A DNA stretch of 64,000 bases from Pelobium manganitolerans (GTDB lineage Bacteria; Bacteroidota; Bacteroidia; Sphingobacteriales; Sphingobacteriaceae): NCBI RefSeq assembly GCF_003609575.1, contig NZ_MBTA01000030.1:137238-201237 (forward strand). The letters are read 5' to 3'. The notes below the pieces were generated by a model. The model made no database searches. It saw only the letters and a list, made by a program, of their open reading frames with translations, and was not told the DNA's origin. The position numbers were made by a program, and so were the translations under genes. Below, piece after piece: positions 26,531-34,222 of the stretch; the stretch's first letter is position 1; each line of letters opens with the position of its first letter.

Positions 26531-27565
26531 ATGAAGAATTCCTTGTTTTTAGATGCTGCATTATCAAAAGCAACAGTGCGCCCGCCGGTATGGATGATGC
26601 GCCAGGCTGGCCGTTTTATGCCCGAATATTGGGAAATCAAAAACAAATATTCGTTTTTGGAGATGTGCAAAACGCCGGAGATTGCAGCAGACGTAACCAT
26701 GCTTCCGATAGACTTGTTGGGCGTAGATGCGGCAATTCTTTTCAGCGATATTTTGGTGACTGGCGAGGCGATGGGTGGCGATTTAAGCTTTACGCAAGGA
26801 GTAGGGCCCAAATTTGCTAACCCCGTAAAAAACCAAAAAGACATTGACAATTTGCAAACAGACGTATTGGACAGGTTGCAATATGTTGCGGATGCTATTA
26901 AGGTGATACAGCAACGTTTAAACGGCAATGTTCCCTTAATCGGTTTTGCTGGCGCTCCATTTACGGTAATGAGCTATTTGGTAGAGGGCGGCTCGTCAAA
27001 AGATTTTAAACTAACTAAGCTATTTATCCACAACCACCCCCAGTTGGCCCATCAGCTGTTGCAAAAAATTGCGTTGGTGACTATAGATTACCTAAATATG
27101 CAAATTGCGGCCGGCGTAAACGCGGTTCAGTTGTTTGATAGCTGGGCGCTTTCTTTATCGTGGGATGATTATAAAGAGTTCTCGCACAAATACAACGTAG
27201 AAATTATCGCTAAACTAAACCGTAAAGATGTTCCGGTAATTTCGTTTTGCAAAGGGAGTTCGGTATTTGCGCCTTTAATGGCAGAAGCTAAACCAGATGT
27301 AGTTTCTATCGACTGGAATGCAGATTTGAGAAACATCAAACAAAGTTTGCCAAAAGGTATCGCCGTTCAGGGTAATTTGGACCCTCATATTTTATATGCA
27401 GATAAAAGCGTGATTAAAGACCGCATCCACCGTTTATTTAAGCGTATGGAAGGCGAAAATGGTTTCATTTTTAACTTAGGTCATGGTATTATGCCGGATA
27501 TTCCGTTTGACCATGTGAAGTATGCAGTGGAGGTAGTGAAGGATTGGAGGGGGGCCTCATCCTAA
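26531..27565 (+). CDS. hemE: Uroporphyrinogen decarboxylase
   Basis: This 344-residue cytosolic enzyme removes four acetate carboxyls from uroporphyrinogen III to give coproporphyrinogen III. The signature RPPVWMMRQAGRFMPEY lies at about residues 15-31, with a second conserved stretch near 140 (GFAGAPFTVMSYLVEGG) and DSWALSLSW at about 203-211. FNLGHGIMPDIPFDHVKY is near the C-terminus. The last residues (GASS) and the stop codon fall inside a repeat-like hairpin sequence, so the tail may have been shaped by repeat insertion. It starts directly after the upstream membrane protein gene. Confidence 0.95.
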   Translation: MKNSLFLDAALSKATVRPPVWMMRQAGRFMPEYWEIKNKYSFLEMCKTPEIAADVTMLPIDLLGVDAAILFSDILVTGEAMGGDLSFTQGVGPKFANPVKNQKDIDNLQTDVLDRLQYVADAIKVIQQRLNGNVPLIGFAGAPFTVMSYLVEGGSSKDFKLTKLFIHNHPQLAHQLLQKIALVTIDYLNMQIAAGVNAVQLFDSWALSLSWDDYKEFSHKYNVEIIAKLNRKDVPVISFCKGSSVFAPLMAEAKPDVVSIDWNADLRNIKQSLPKGIAVQGNLDPHILYADKSVIKDRIHRLFKRMEGENGFIFNLGHGIMPDIPFDHVKYAVEVVKDWRGASS

Positions 27566-27588
27566 ATCCTTCTCGGAAGGAGAAGGAC
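27556..27588 (+). repeat. REP-like hairpin overlapping the hemE stop
   Basis: CCTTCTC (27568-27574) and GAGAAGG (27580-27586) form a perfect 7-bp stem with a 5-nt loop GGAAG, preceded by CCTCATCCTAAAT. The unit looks like short interspersed hairpins scattered through Sphingobacteriaceae genomes (from memory). It covers the hemE stop codon and may also end or protect the transcript. There is no clear T run. Confidence 0.5.
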
Positions 27589-27644
27589 TTTGACTAGTTT
27601 GGGTAATTATCAGAGTTATTATGGACGTTAAGTACTAATGAACT

Positions 27645-27756
27645 TTTATACCTAACCAACTAACAAAACTAATTAACCAATGACTAACGAACTTCAACCA
27701 ATATCCAACAAACTAATGAACCAATCCCTAACAAACTAACACCTAACCACCTAACA
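27645..27756 (+). repeat. G-poor CTAAC repeat leader upstream of hemJ
   Basis: A degenerate array of CTAAC/CAACTAAC units occupies the space between hemE and hemJ and runs into the ATG. A 16-mer CCTAACCACCTAACAA (27742-27757) occurs again exactly at 57752-57767 in front of the SusC gene. The + strand is almost free of G, so a transcript would be nearly unstructured at the start codon. Confidence 0.6.
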
Positions 27757-28305
27757 ATGTATCGCTACATACTTGCTATTCATATCATCTTTGTAGTAAG
27801 CTGGATGGCTGGCTTGTTTTATATCGTACGTCTGTTTATTTACCATACCGAGGCAAATACAAAACCAGAGCAGGAACGCATCATCTTACAAAAGCAGTTT
27901 AAGATTATGGAGCGTAAGCTTTGGAATATCATCACCACACCAGCAATGGTTCTAACGGTATGCGCCGGTTTAGGGATGCTTTACCTTAATCCCGGATTGT
28001 TGCACACCGATTGGATGTGGGTTAAACTTGTTTGCGTTACCGGATTGTTGATTTATCATTTTATGTGCGCAGGGATAATTAAGCAACTGAAAAATGACCG
28101 TTTTTGGCTCACTAGCACACAATTGCGCCTTTGGAACGAGCTAGCCACCATTTTTTTAGTCGCAATAGTTTTCACCGTAATCTTAAAAAGTGCGATAGAT
28201 TGGGTCTATGGTTTGGTAGGTCTGGTTGTGTTTGCTGCAGTAATTATGATGGCGGTGAAAATGTATAAGAGATACCGGGAGAAGAACATTGCAAGTAAAG
28301 AATAG
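27757..28305 (+). CDS. hemJ: HemJ-type protoporphyrinogen IX oxidase
   Basis: This 182-residue membrane protein of the UPF0093/HemJ family oxidises protoporphyrinogen IX to protoporphyrin IX. It has four to five membrane helices. The first helix has the conserved histidine and tryptophan (ILAIHIIFVVSWMAGLFYIVRLF, in parts; H9, W16), followed by YHTEA and MERKLWNIITTPAM with the essential-type lysine. Its presence explains the absence of hemG/hemY in this heme cluster. It is separated from hemE by 190 bp of repeat leader and is followed by a hairpin. Confidence 0.88.
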   Translation: MYRYILAIHIIFVVSWMAGLFYIVRLFIYHTEANTKPEQERIILQKQFKIMERKLWNIITTPAMVLTVCAGLGMLYLNPGLLHTDWMWVKLVCVTGLLIYHFMCAGIIKQLKNDRFWLTSTQLRLWNELATIFLVAIVFTVILKSAIDWVYGLVGLVVFAAVIMMAVKMYKRYREKNIASKE

Positions 28306-28323
28306 GGAGGCAAACTGCCTCCC
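28305..28323. terminator. Hairpin between convergent genes
   Basis: GGGAGGCA and TGCCTCCC form a perfect 8-bp stem with loop AAC, beginning at the last base of the hemJ stop. It lies between hemJ (+) and the T9SS gene (-, ending at 28365) and could end transcripts from both sides. The T run on the + side is missing. Confidence 0.5.
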
Positions 28324-28364
28324 CATGCTTGGGTATCAAACACTTTGTTAGCGGAATAAAACCG

Positions 28365-30395
28365 TTATTCTTTAATCACTTTAAAGGTTTTAGTTCCTGA
28401 AGGCCCTTGTAGGAGGATGATATAAATTCCATTTGTGCGGTTCTTTAAGGAAAGCGATAGCTGAGATGTGGAAGGCTCTATATCGTTTTTTTGTAAAACA
28501 TCTCCTGTTGCCGTGTATAACATAAGCTTATTATAGGTTCCGCTATCAAAAAATAAATTGAACTTATCTGTTGTTGGGTTTGGGTATGCCTTAAAATTTA
28601 CACCATCCAAACTGAAAGTTAATGCTTTGGTCCCTAAATATTTCGTTTCACCATCGAAATCTACCTGTTGCAATTTATAATAATTTGTTCCCAATAGCGG
28701 TTCCTTATCGTAAAATACGTAATGGTGGTTCTGTGCTGAGGTTCCGTTACCCTTAACCTTTCCTATTTTTGTAAAATCTGAGCCGTTTGTACTTCGGCTA
28801 ATCATAAATTCTTTGTTATTGCTTTCCGATGCAGTTCCCCAATTTAGCTTTATCCAGTTATGTTCTGTTTTCGCTTCGAACTTGACAAGTTCCACCGGGA
28901 GTGCTAAAGCTTCGGGTTTTACTTTGGCAATAAAAAAATTATAATCATTAGTACCGCCAGTATGCGCATGAGTGTGATTCCCTATTTTAAATAACTTGCC
29001 TGCTGAATTGTATGAACTATATGTGCCGCCTATCCACATTGTGTTATCGGGAGCGCAAGAAAGTACCTGCGCCTTGCTTAGTCCGTCTGTAGTATAAAAA
29101 GAAGAGATTAACAGTCCGTTTGTGTCCAGCTCAAAAACCATGGTATTGTCTCCGGTGGCAGGCAACCATCCGTTATATAGATAATCGCTGTTGAAAGTTT
29201 TGCCTCCAAATAAAATATCTTTTGATTTTAGGTTTGCCAACGCTGCAATATTGCCGTTTGGCAACGTGCTTAATTTAAAAAATCGCAGACCGTTACCTAC
29301 ACCAGCTTTTGTGCCTGTTGTATTGTTAACCAGCCATTTTGCAGTTCCGTTGGGCGCAAGTTTTGCGATATAACCTTTTTGGAAATCTAACGCAGTAGCG
29401 TTAACTCCATCCCCGAAATCGAGACTGGTATAAGCCTGATTGGCTACGTCTCCACACATATAAATATGTCCTTCATGATACGTTACATCTGTTGCGCTAT
29501 GGTCTGTAGAGGTTGACACTCTTTTAAACCATGAAAATGTACCGTCATTATTAACCCGCGACACAAAGGTTCCTCCGGTTCCTGCATCCGAAAATAAACG
29601 AACACCCTCACCAACTAAATAAACTTCGTTGTCATCGCCTGCACAAATTCCAGAAATACTGCCTTCTATATTCCATGTTTCGCCAGATTTTACATATTGT
29701 GCCCACTCAGGAGTACCGTTTTGGTCGGCTTTTAAAATGACGTTCCTTGTTGCGCCAGAGATAAAGCCAAAATTATTCACAGCTCCCCAATTAATATATG
29801 GATTAAAACTTGCTTTTGAAAAAACAATATAAATCTTTCCATCAGGTGACAAAGCTGCATCTTGTATCGCGTCTCCAGCACCGGAAGTAGCAATGTTTTC
29901 CCATATTATTATTCCATCAGTTGCTGCGTATTTGGTGATGGACAAACGGCTTTCCACCCAACCCTGGCTGGTTGTGACCGACTGATTTCCTGCAACTATC
30001 GGATTTCCCTGAGAATCGAGCAATAGTGTAACTCCACTTTTCCCGTTATCCGCTATAACCCATTGTATTTGTCCTGCGGTATTGTATTTAATTAGCAACC
30101 GCCCGGCATTATGTGTTTGGCTATTAAAAGTTTGTGCGGCAATGAGGTTGGCAAGTACGTAGGTGTTTCCCGCTGTGTCAGTTTTCATGTCCCGAAATTC
30201 ATTGGTGCGTCCGTTTGTTACGGTTTGCGTACGAGAGAAAGCGTCACTAAAATCTACAGTTTGACTGCGTGCCGCTGATGAGAGCATGAGCAGAATGATC
30301 AGCGGACAGACGAAGGGTAAAATTGCTTTGATAAAGTATTCGTTGGTCATAATTTTGGATTTAAGGGCTGATAATTTAGCGGTGCGTTTGTTCAT
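28365..30395 (-). CDS. Secreted protein with type IX sorting domain
   Basis: This is a protein of up to 676 residues exported by the type IX secretion system. The N-terminus has a signal peptide ending near SAARSQ. Either the ATG at 30395 or the one at 30350 (15 codons later, with a more usual signal length) may be the start. The body (about 60-500) consists of beta-propeller-like repeats with recurring G-D-N / G-S-x-Y-V segments. The C-terminal sorting domain (about 600-676) begins with FKAYPNPTTDKFNL and ends in KTFKVIKE. No catalytic motif is visible. It is probably a surface or secreted structural protein. Confidence 0.85.
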   Translation of the reverse strand: MNKRTAKLSALKSKIMTNEYFIKAILPFVCPLIILLMLSSAARSQTVDFSDAFSRTQTVTNGRTNEFRDMKTDTAGNTYVLANLIAAQTFNSQTHNAGRLLIKYNTAGQIQWVIADNGKSGVTLLLDSQGNPIVAGNQSVTTSQGWVESRLSITKYAATDGIIIWENIATSGAGDAIQDAALSPDGKIYIVFSKASFNPYINWGAVNNFGFISGATRNVILKADQNGTPEWAQYVKSGETWNIEGSISGICAGDDNEVYLVGEGVRLFSDAGTGGTFVSRVNNDGTFSWFKRVSTSTDHSATDVTYHEGHIYMCGDVANQAYTSLDFGDGVNATALDFQKGYIAKLAPNGTAKWLVNNTTGTKAGVGNGLRFFKLSTLPNGNIAALANLKSKDILFGGKTFNSDYLYNGWLPATGDNTMVFELDTNGLLISSFYTTDGLSKAQVLSCAPDNTMWIGGTYSSYNSAGKLFKIGNHTHAHTGGTNDYNFFIAKVKPEALALPVELVKFEAKTEHNWIKLNWGTASESNNKEFMISRSTNGSDFTKIGKVKGNGTSAQNHHYVFYDKEPLLGTNYYKLQQVDFDGETKYLGTKALTFSLDGVNFKAYPNPTTDKFNLFFDSGTYNKLMLYTATGDVLQKNDIEPSTSQLSLSLKNRTNGIYIILLQGPSGTKTFKVIKE

Positions 30396-30576
30396 CTTGT
30401 GTGTTACTTATAATTGGTTTTGGTGAATTATGCTTAGTTCCCTTATTGCGGAAATATTTATATCCGAACATAAAATGCCTTTATCTGGCAGGGCATAAAA
30501 CGGCGTTTGCTACCGGATTAAGAGCTTTTAATGCCCGTTCAGCAGCCAAAAGTAGGTGCAGGAAAGTTTAGAAAAG

Positions 30577-31692
30577 TCAGCTTTTATAAATCTGTACGTC
30601 TTTCTCCAGATGTTTTTTTCTGAACGCACTAGGTGTGGAGCCCGTTACCTTTTTAAAAGCAGCGTTGAAAGTGGTTTTGGTATTAAAGCCGCACTCATAT
30701 CCAATAGCTTCCAATTTTAAAGCTTCTTTTATGAGGATCAATTTTTTTGCTTCGTGAATACGGTAAGTATTGATAAAATCAGAAAAGTTTTTTCCGTGAA
30801 ACTGATTGATAACCCGCGAGAGATGATGCGGCGTCGATTGAAGTTCATCAGCCAACAGCTGCAGGGTTAAATCCGGATTAAGAAATAGTTTGTCATCCTG
30901 CATCATTTGCTGAAGGTCAGCATTCAGCTTTTCAGCTTCTTCCTCATTCAGGTTAGAGCCGGAATATTTAGGTTTCAGTTGCAAAGCCTCGCCGTTTGCA
31001 GCGAGTTCAAACTGAAGACCCGACTGCTGCAGAAAGTGATAAATTAAAACCAGATAAATAGAAGCCGAAATCAGGGGAATTGCATTAATATATACCTGAG
31101 GCAAACCTAAAACAAATGCCAAACCGCTCAAAAAGCCAAAGCCTACTAATAACGTGGTGTACTTTATCAGCCATTGACAATTATTTAGCAAAACTCCCGA
31201 AAGTTTTTTCTTTTTCCGCTTTAAGGCAATAATGATATAAATTAAAAATATCTGGATGTACGGATAAAATATCGCATCGCCAATCTGATAATCCAAAATA
31301 TAAGTAAAGCGTATCAGCTCCATATAAGCCAGCTGTTTTTCATGGCTTAAAAAATAAAATTTTGAAAAGTAGAGCAGCGCTAAGATGGCCGGGACAGTGA
31401 GCAGCAACTCTTTTTTATTGAACCGGATTTTCTCGCCGGTCATCTCTCTGACTAACCAAAAATAAACCGGGCCAAATAAAAAACCTGCCGGCCATTCCAT
31501 ATCCACTAATGGAAATCGAAAAAGCCAACCGGTGGGTTTCAACGCAAAAGGAATAGATATAAAGCTGACTGTAATAAGCAGAATCCCTAATAAGATGTTG
31601 CTTCGCCCTACGCCTCCTTTTCTGAAAAAGAAAAAGATGGAGAATACTAAGCAATGAAAAACAATGGCTAAATCAATATATGCCAGAACCAT
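30577..31692 (-). CDS. Membrane-anchored AraC-family regulator
   Basis: This 371-residue protein has an N-terminal seven-helix membrane region (about residues 1-240) and a C-terminal AraC-type double helix-turn-helix (about 265-365) with LQLLADELQSTPHHLSRVINQFHGKNF and GYECGFNTKTTFNAAFKKVTGSTPSAFR (in parts). This layout is common in Bacteroidota and suggests that the DNA-binding part is held at the membrane and responds to a membrane signal. It is monocistronic and probably lies close to its target, perhaps the T9SS gene downstream (inference). Confidence 0.85.
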   Translation of the reverse strand: MVLAYIDLAIVFHCLVFSIFFFFRKGGVGRSNILLGILLITVSFISIPFALKPTGWLFRFPLVDMEWPAGFLFGPVYFWLVREMTGEKIRFNKKELLLTVPAILALLYFSKFYFLSHEKQLAYMELIRFTYILDYQIGDAIFYPYIQIFLIYIIIALKRKKKKLSGVLLNNCQWLIKYTTLLVGFGFLSGLAFVLGLPQVYINAIPLISASIYLVLIYHFLQQSGLQFELAANGEALQLKPKYSGSNLNEEEAEKLNADLQQMMQDDKLFLNPDLTLQLLADELQSTPHHLSRVINQFHGKNFSDFINTYRIHEAKKLILIKEALKLEAIGYECGFNTKTTFNAAFKKVTGSTPSAFRKKHLEKDVQIYKS

Positions 31693-31980
31693 AAAATCAT
31701 AATTTAAGAGCGGTCATTAATTGATGAAAAAGTACTTTTAGGACTAAAATAGTAAAATTTATAACTTTTCTTAGGGGAGATTTTGCAGGTTGTATTAGCT
31801 TTATCAGCTCGGTTTGCTTTAGAATACTTACCGATTAAAGGCCTGGACCTTGCAGATTTATAGCTTTGCTATGGAAATTTCGCGATAGGTTTAATGCCTT
31901 TAAGGCTTAAGGGATGTTTTGAATATAGATGCCTTAAGGTTAATAGGCATACCCATTTAACCTTCAAAATTCAACTTTAT
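31693..31980. other. Intergenic region between the AraC and TetR genes
   Basis: No gene is seen here. It should hold the promoter of the AraC gene (minus strand) and the end of the pheS-TetR transcript. GCCTTTAAGGC near 31897 is a short palindrome, and TGCCTTAAGG...AGGCA (about 31930-31950) could form a weak hairpin. No convincing terminator with a T run was found. Confidence 0.3.
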
Positions 31981-32556
31981 TTAAAGCGCAGCCTTTACCA
32001 AATAAGGCAAAATCTCCTTTTGGAAGGATATAAAATTTTTGCGCACATCGGCATCGCTTACAGAGGTAAACGCGAATGAAAAGATAATGCTTTTGCTGGA
32101 TTTAATAAGGAAACGCAAACGTTCTGGGTAAGTTTCGTCGCTGGCCAGTTCTTCAATCTGCAAAAACTCGGTGTAAAGCAAACGCTCCAGCTCATCAGAT
32201 AAATTCTTCAAAAATTCTTGAGCATTGGCAGATTCTCGGATAAAATCCCAACCGATAAACTCATTGCAAATGGTATAGGAAAGCTTGCTAACGCGTAAAA
32301 TTAAAAGGGTTAAATGCTCTTCTTTGTTAATGGTTTTGTTGTTTTGGTGCACCAGATCGGTAATGCTCACTTTCAAATAATCCATCAATATGGCGTGTAG
32401 CACCAATTCTTTGCTCTCAAAATATTTGTAAATGGTAGCTTTGGCAATCTTAGCCTTTTTGGCAATCTCGTTTACACTGGTTTTATGGTAGCCGTATTTC
32501 CTAAACAGGTCCTGCGCGGCTTTTTTGATGCTTTCCTTAATCTTATCTATTTCCAT
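31981..32556 (-). CDS. TetR-family transcriptional regulator
   Basis: This 191-residue regulator has an N-terminal TetR helix-turn-helix (about residues 8-55; DLFRKYGYHKTSVNEIAKKAKIAKATIYKYF in parts). The helical ligand-binding part is of unknown specificity. It is the third gene of a tight minus-strand operon pheS / Rieske-like lipoprotein / tetR (gaps of 1 and 3 bp). That is an odd partner for a tRNA synthetase gene, and it probably just shares the transcript. Confidence 0.87.
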   Translation of the reverse strand: MEIDKIKESIKKAAQDLFRKYGYHKTSVNEIAKKAKIAKATIYKYFESKELVLHAILMDYLKVSITDLVHQNNKTINKEEHLTLLILRVSKLSYTICNEFIGWDFIRESANAQEFLKNLSDELERLLYTEFLQIEELASDETYPERLRFLIKSSKSIIFSFAFTSVSDADVRKNFISFQKEILPYLVKAAL

Positions 32557-32559
32557 AAA

Positions 32560-32970
32560 CTAGTTGTAAACTCTAATCTGAGAGTTAGTTATTATAACAG
32601 AATATCGTTTTAACGGCCGGGTTGCCGGGGCTTTTAATGATGAGCCGTCTTCTAAAGAAAACAAGGACCCCGAGCATGGATCAGTAGCCGTGATGGGGGG
32701 ATCGTTTACTGTTATGGCACAGGCTTGTTCAGGATTAAAGCTGCTACATCTGTCGTACGCTACAATCTCCCCTGATTGTTTTTTATACAAAACAATGCCT
32801 GCCACACCGCCTTTTATCAACAAAAAAGAGCCCGGCGCAGAGTATACTGTAAAATAGGGACTATTAACAGGTATATCCACAGGAACATCCGCAATGTAGT
32901 TCTTCTCTTTTCCGCAAGAGAAGCAGCAGAAGATGCCCAGCAGCACAAAAACAAGCATCCATCTGTTCAT
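32560..32970 (-). CDS. Rieske-fold lipoprotein without cluster histidines
   Basis: This 136-residue lipoprotein (signal to Cys19, CCFSC) looks like a Rieske ferredoxin domain. A true Rieske protein has CxH and CxxH. Here the two sites read DRCSSFNPEQAC (Cys then Ser-Ser) and DPCSGSLFSLEDG (Cys-Ser-Gly-Ser), so both histidines are gone while cysteines remain, perhaps as a disulfide. The rest keeps the fold pattern (GEIVAYDRC, LKRYSV, and IRVYN at the C-terminus). It probably cannot hold a 2Fe-2S cluster. It sits between pheS and tetR. Confidence 0.65.
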   Translation of the reverse strand: MNRWMLVFVLLGIFCCFSCGKEKNYIADVPVDIPVNSPYFTVYSAPGSFLLIKGGVAGIVLYKKQSGEIVAYDRCSSFNPEQACAITVNDPPITATDPCSGSLFSLEDGSSLKAPATRPLKRYSVIITNSQIRVYN

Positions 32971-32971
32971 A

Positions 32972-34027
32972 CTATATCACCTCCGTTTCAAACTGTTTTA
33001 AAAAGCGGACGTCATTCTCAGAGAAAAGGCGGAGGTCTTTTATCTGATACTTAAGGTTGGTGATCCGCTCAATGCCCATCCCAAAAGCAAAACCGGTGTA
33101 TTTTTTTGAGTCGATGCCAACATTTTCTAAAACGTTCGGATCTATCATGCCACAACCTAAAATCTCTACCCATCCGCTCTGTTTGCACATAGGGCAACCG
33201 GCGCCTTTGCAAATGGTACAAGAGATGTCCATTTCTGCCGATGGCTCTGTAAAAGGGAAGTAAGATGGGCGGAAGCGCACCTTTGTGCCTTCTCCGTACA
33301 TCTCTTGCACAAAATAATACAGCGTTTGCTTCAAATCAGCAAAAGATACTTTTTCATCTACATATAAACCTTCAACTTGATGAAAAAAGCAATGTGCCCG
33401 CGCAGAAATAGCTTCATTACGGTAAACACGGCCCGGCATTAAAGCACGGAAAGGCGGTTTTCTGGCTTCCATCAAACGCACTTGTACCGATGAGGTGTGG
33501 GTGCGTAAAGCGAAAGCTTCTTGTTTAGTATCTTCATCAGATTCGGTGCCTGTGGGTTTTTGCACAAAAAAAGTGTCCTGCATATCGCGTGCAGGGTGCT
33601 CTTCGGGGAAGTTTAAGGCCGAGAAATTATGCCAGTCGTCTTCTATTTCCGGGCCTTCTGCAAGCACAAAACCTAAGCGTTTAAAAATCTCGACAATCTG
33701 CTTACGCACCAAAGAAAGCGGGTGACGTGCCCCAATTTGGAAACCTTCGCCAGGCAAAGTCAAATCTTCTTTGTTGGTGGCGTTGGTTTGTTCTGTAAAG
33801 TCATCTTTAAAAGCGTTAAACTTCGCTTCAGCACTTTGCTTAAATTGATTTAAAACTTTCCCTAATACGCGTTTCTCTTCCGCTGATACGGATTTAAACT
33901 CGTCGAACAGATCTTTTATAATGCCTTTTGTGCCCAAAAACCTAATACGGAAACGCTCTAAGTCTTCCGCAGTTTTGGGTTCAAAAGCTTCGATTTCAGT
34001 AGTGTATTGGCTGATTTTAGACTGCAT
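32972..34027 (-). CDS. pheS: Phenylalanine--tRNA ligase alpha subunit
   Basis: This 351-residue catalytic alpha subunit belongs to the class II phenylalanyl-tRNA synthetase. An N-terminal coiled coil (about 1-85) binds tRNA. The catalytic core has GARHPLS, RTHTSSVQVR, PGRVYRNEAISARAHCFFHQVEG (in parts, motif 2) and GFAFGMGIERI (motif 3). A cysteine-rich insert CTICKGAGCPMCKQSGW near residue 275 is common in Bacteroidota PheS. pheT is not in the window. It is the first gene of a three-gene operon. Confidence 0.95.
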   Translation of the reverse strand: MQSKISQYTTEIEAFEPKTAEDLERFRIRFLGTKGIIKDLFDEFKSVSAEEKRVLGKVLNQFKQSAEAKFNAFKDDFTEQTNATNKEDLTLPGEGFQIGARHPLSLVRKQIVEIFKRLGFVLAEGPEIEDDWHNFSALNFPEEHPARDMQDTFFVQKPTGTESDEDTKQEAFALRTHTSSVQVRLMEARKPPFRALMPGRVYRNEAISARAHCFFHQVEGLYVDEKVSFADLKQTLYYFVQEMYGEGTKVRFRPSYFPFTEPSAEMDISCTICKGAGCPMCKQSGWVEILGCGMIDPNVLENVGIDSKKYTGFAFGMGIERITNLKYQIKDLRLFSENDVRFLKQFETEVI

Positions 34028-34125
34028 AGGCTACAAATTTAAGAAAAAAACTTAGCTGCGTAGCGCGTAACCAAAACTGTAAGCTTTTGCGGTATAACTT
34101 TGAGAAAATTGGCGCTTCAATTTTT

Positions 34126-34199
34126 TATATTTGGTTATGAAGATTCTAGACCCACATAAAGATTTGTTCGACGAACTTTGTGAAGTGCGTAAATCTTAA
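34126..34199 (+). other. Promoter-like element plus 20-codon open frame
   Basis: TATATTTG at 34126-34133 is a perfect -7 element, with TTTG at 34099-34102 upstream. Four bases later a 20-codon frame begins (ATG at 34137, stop 34197-34199; MKILDPHKDLFDELCEVRKS). It reads like the first residues of a larger protein cut short by a stop, so it may be the stump of a lost gene, or a tiny leader. It is convergent with the glucosidase gene. Confidence 0.3.
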
Positions 34200-34222
34200 A
34201 ATCTCCATTCCAAATCTGTTCT

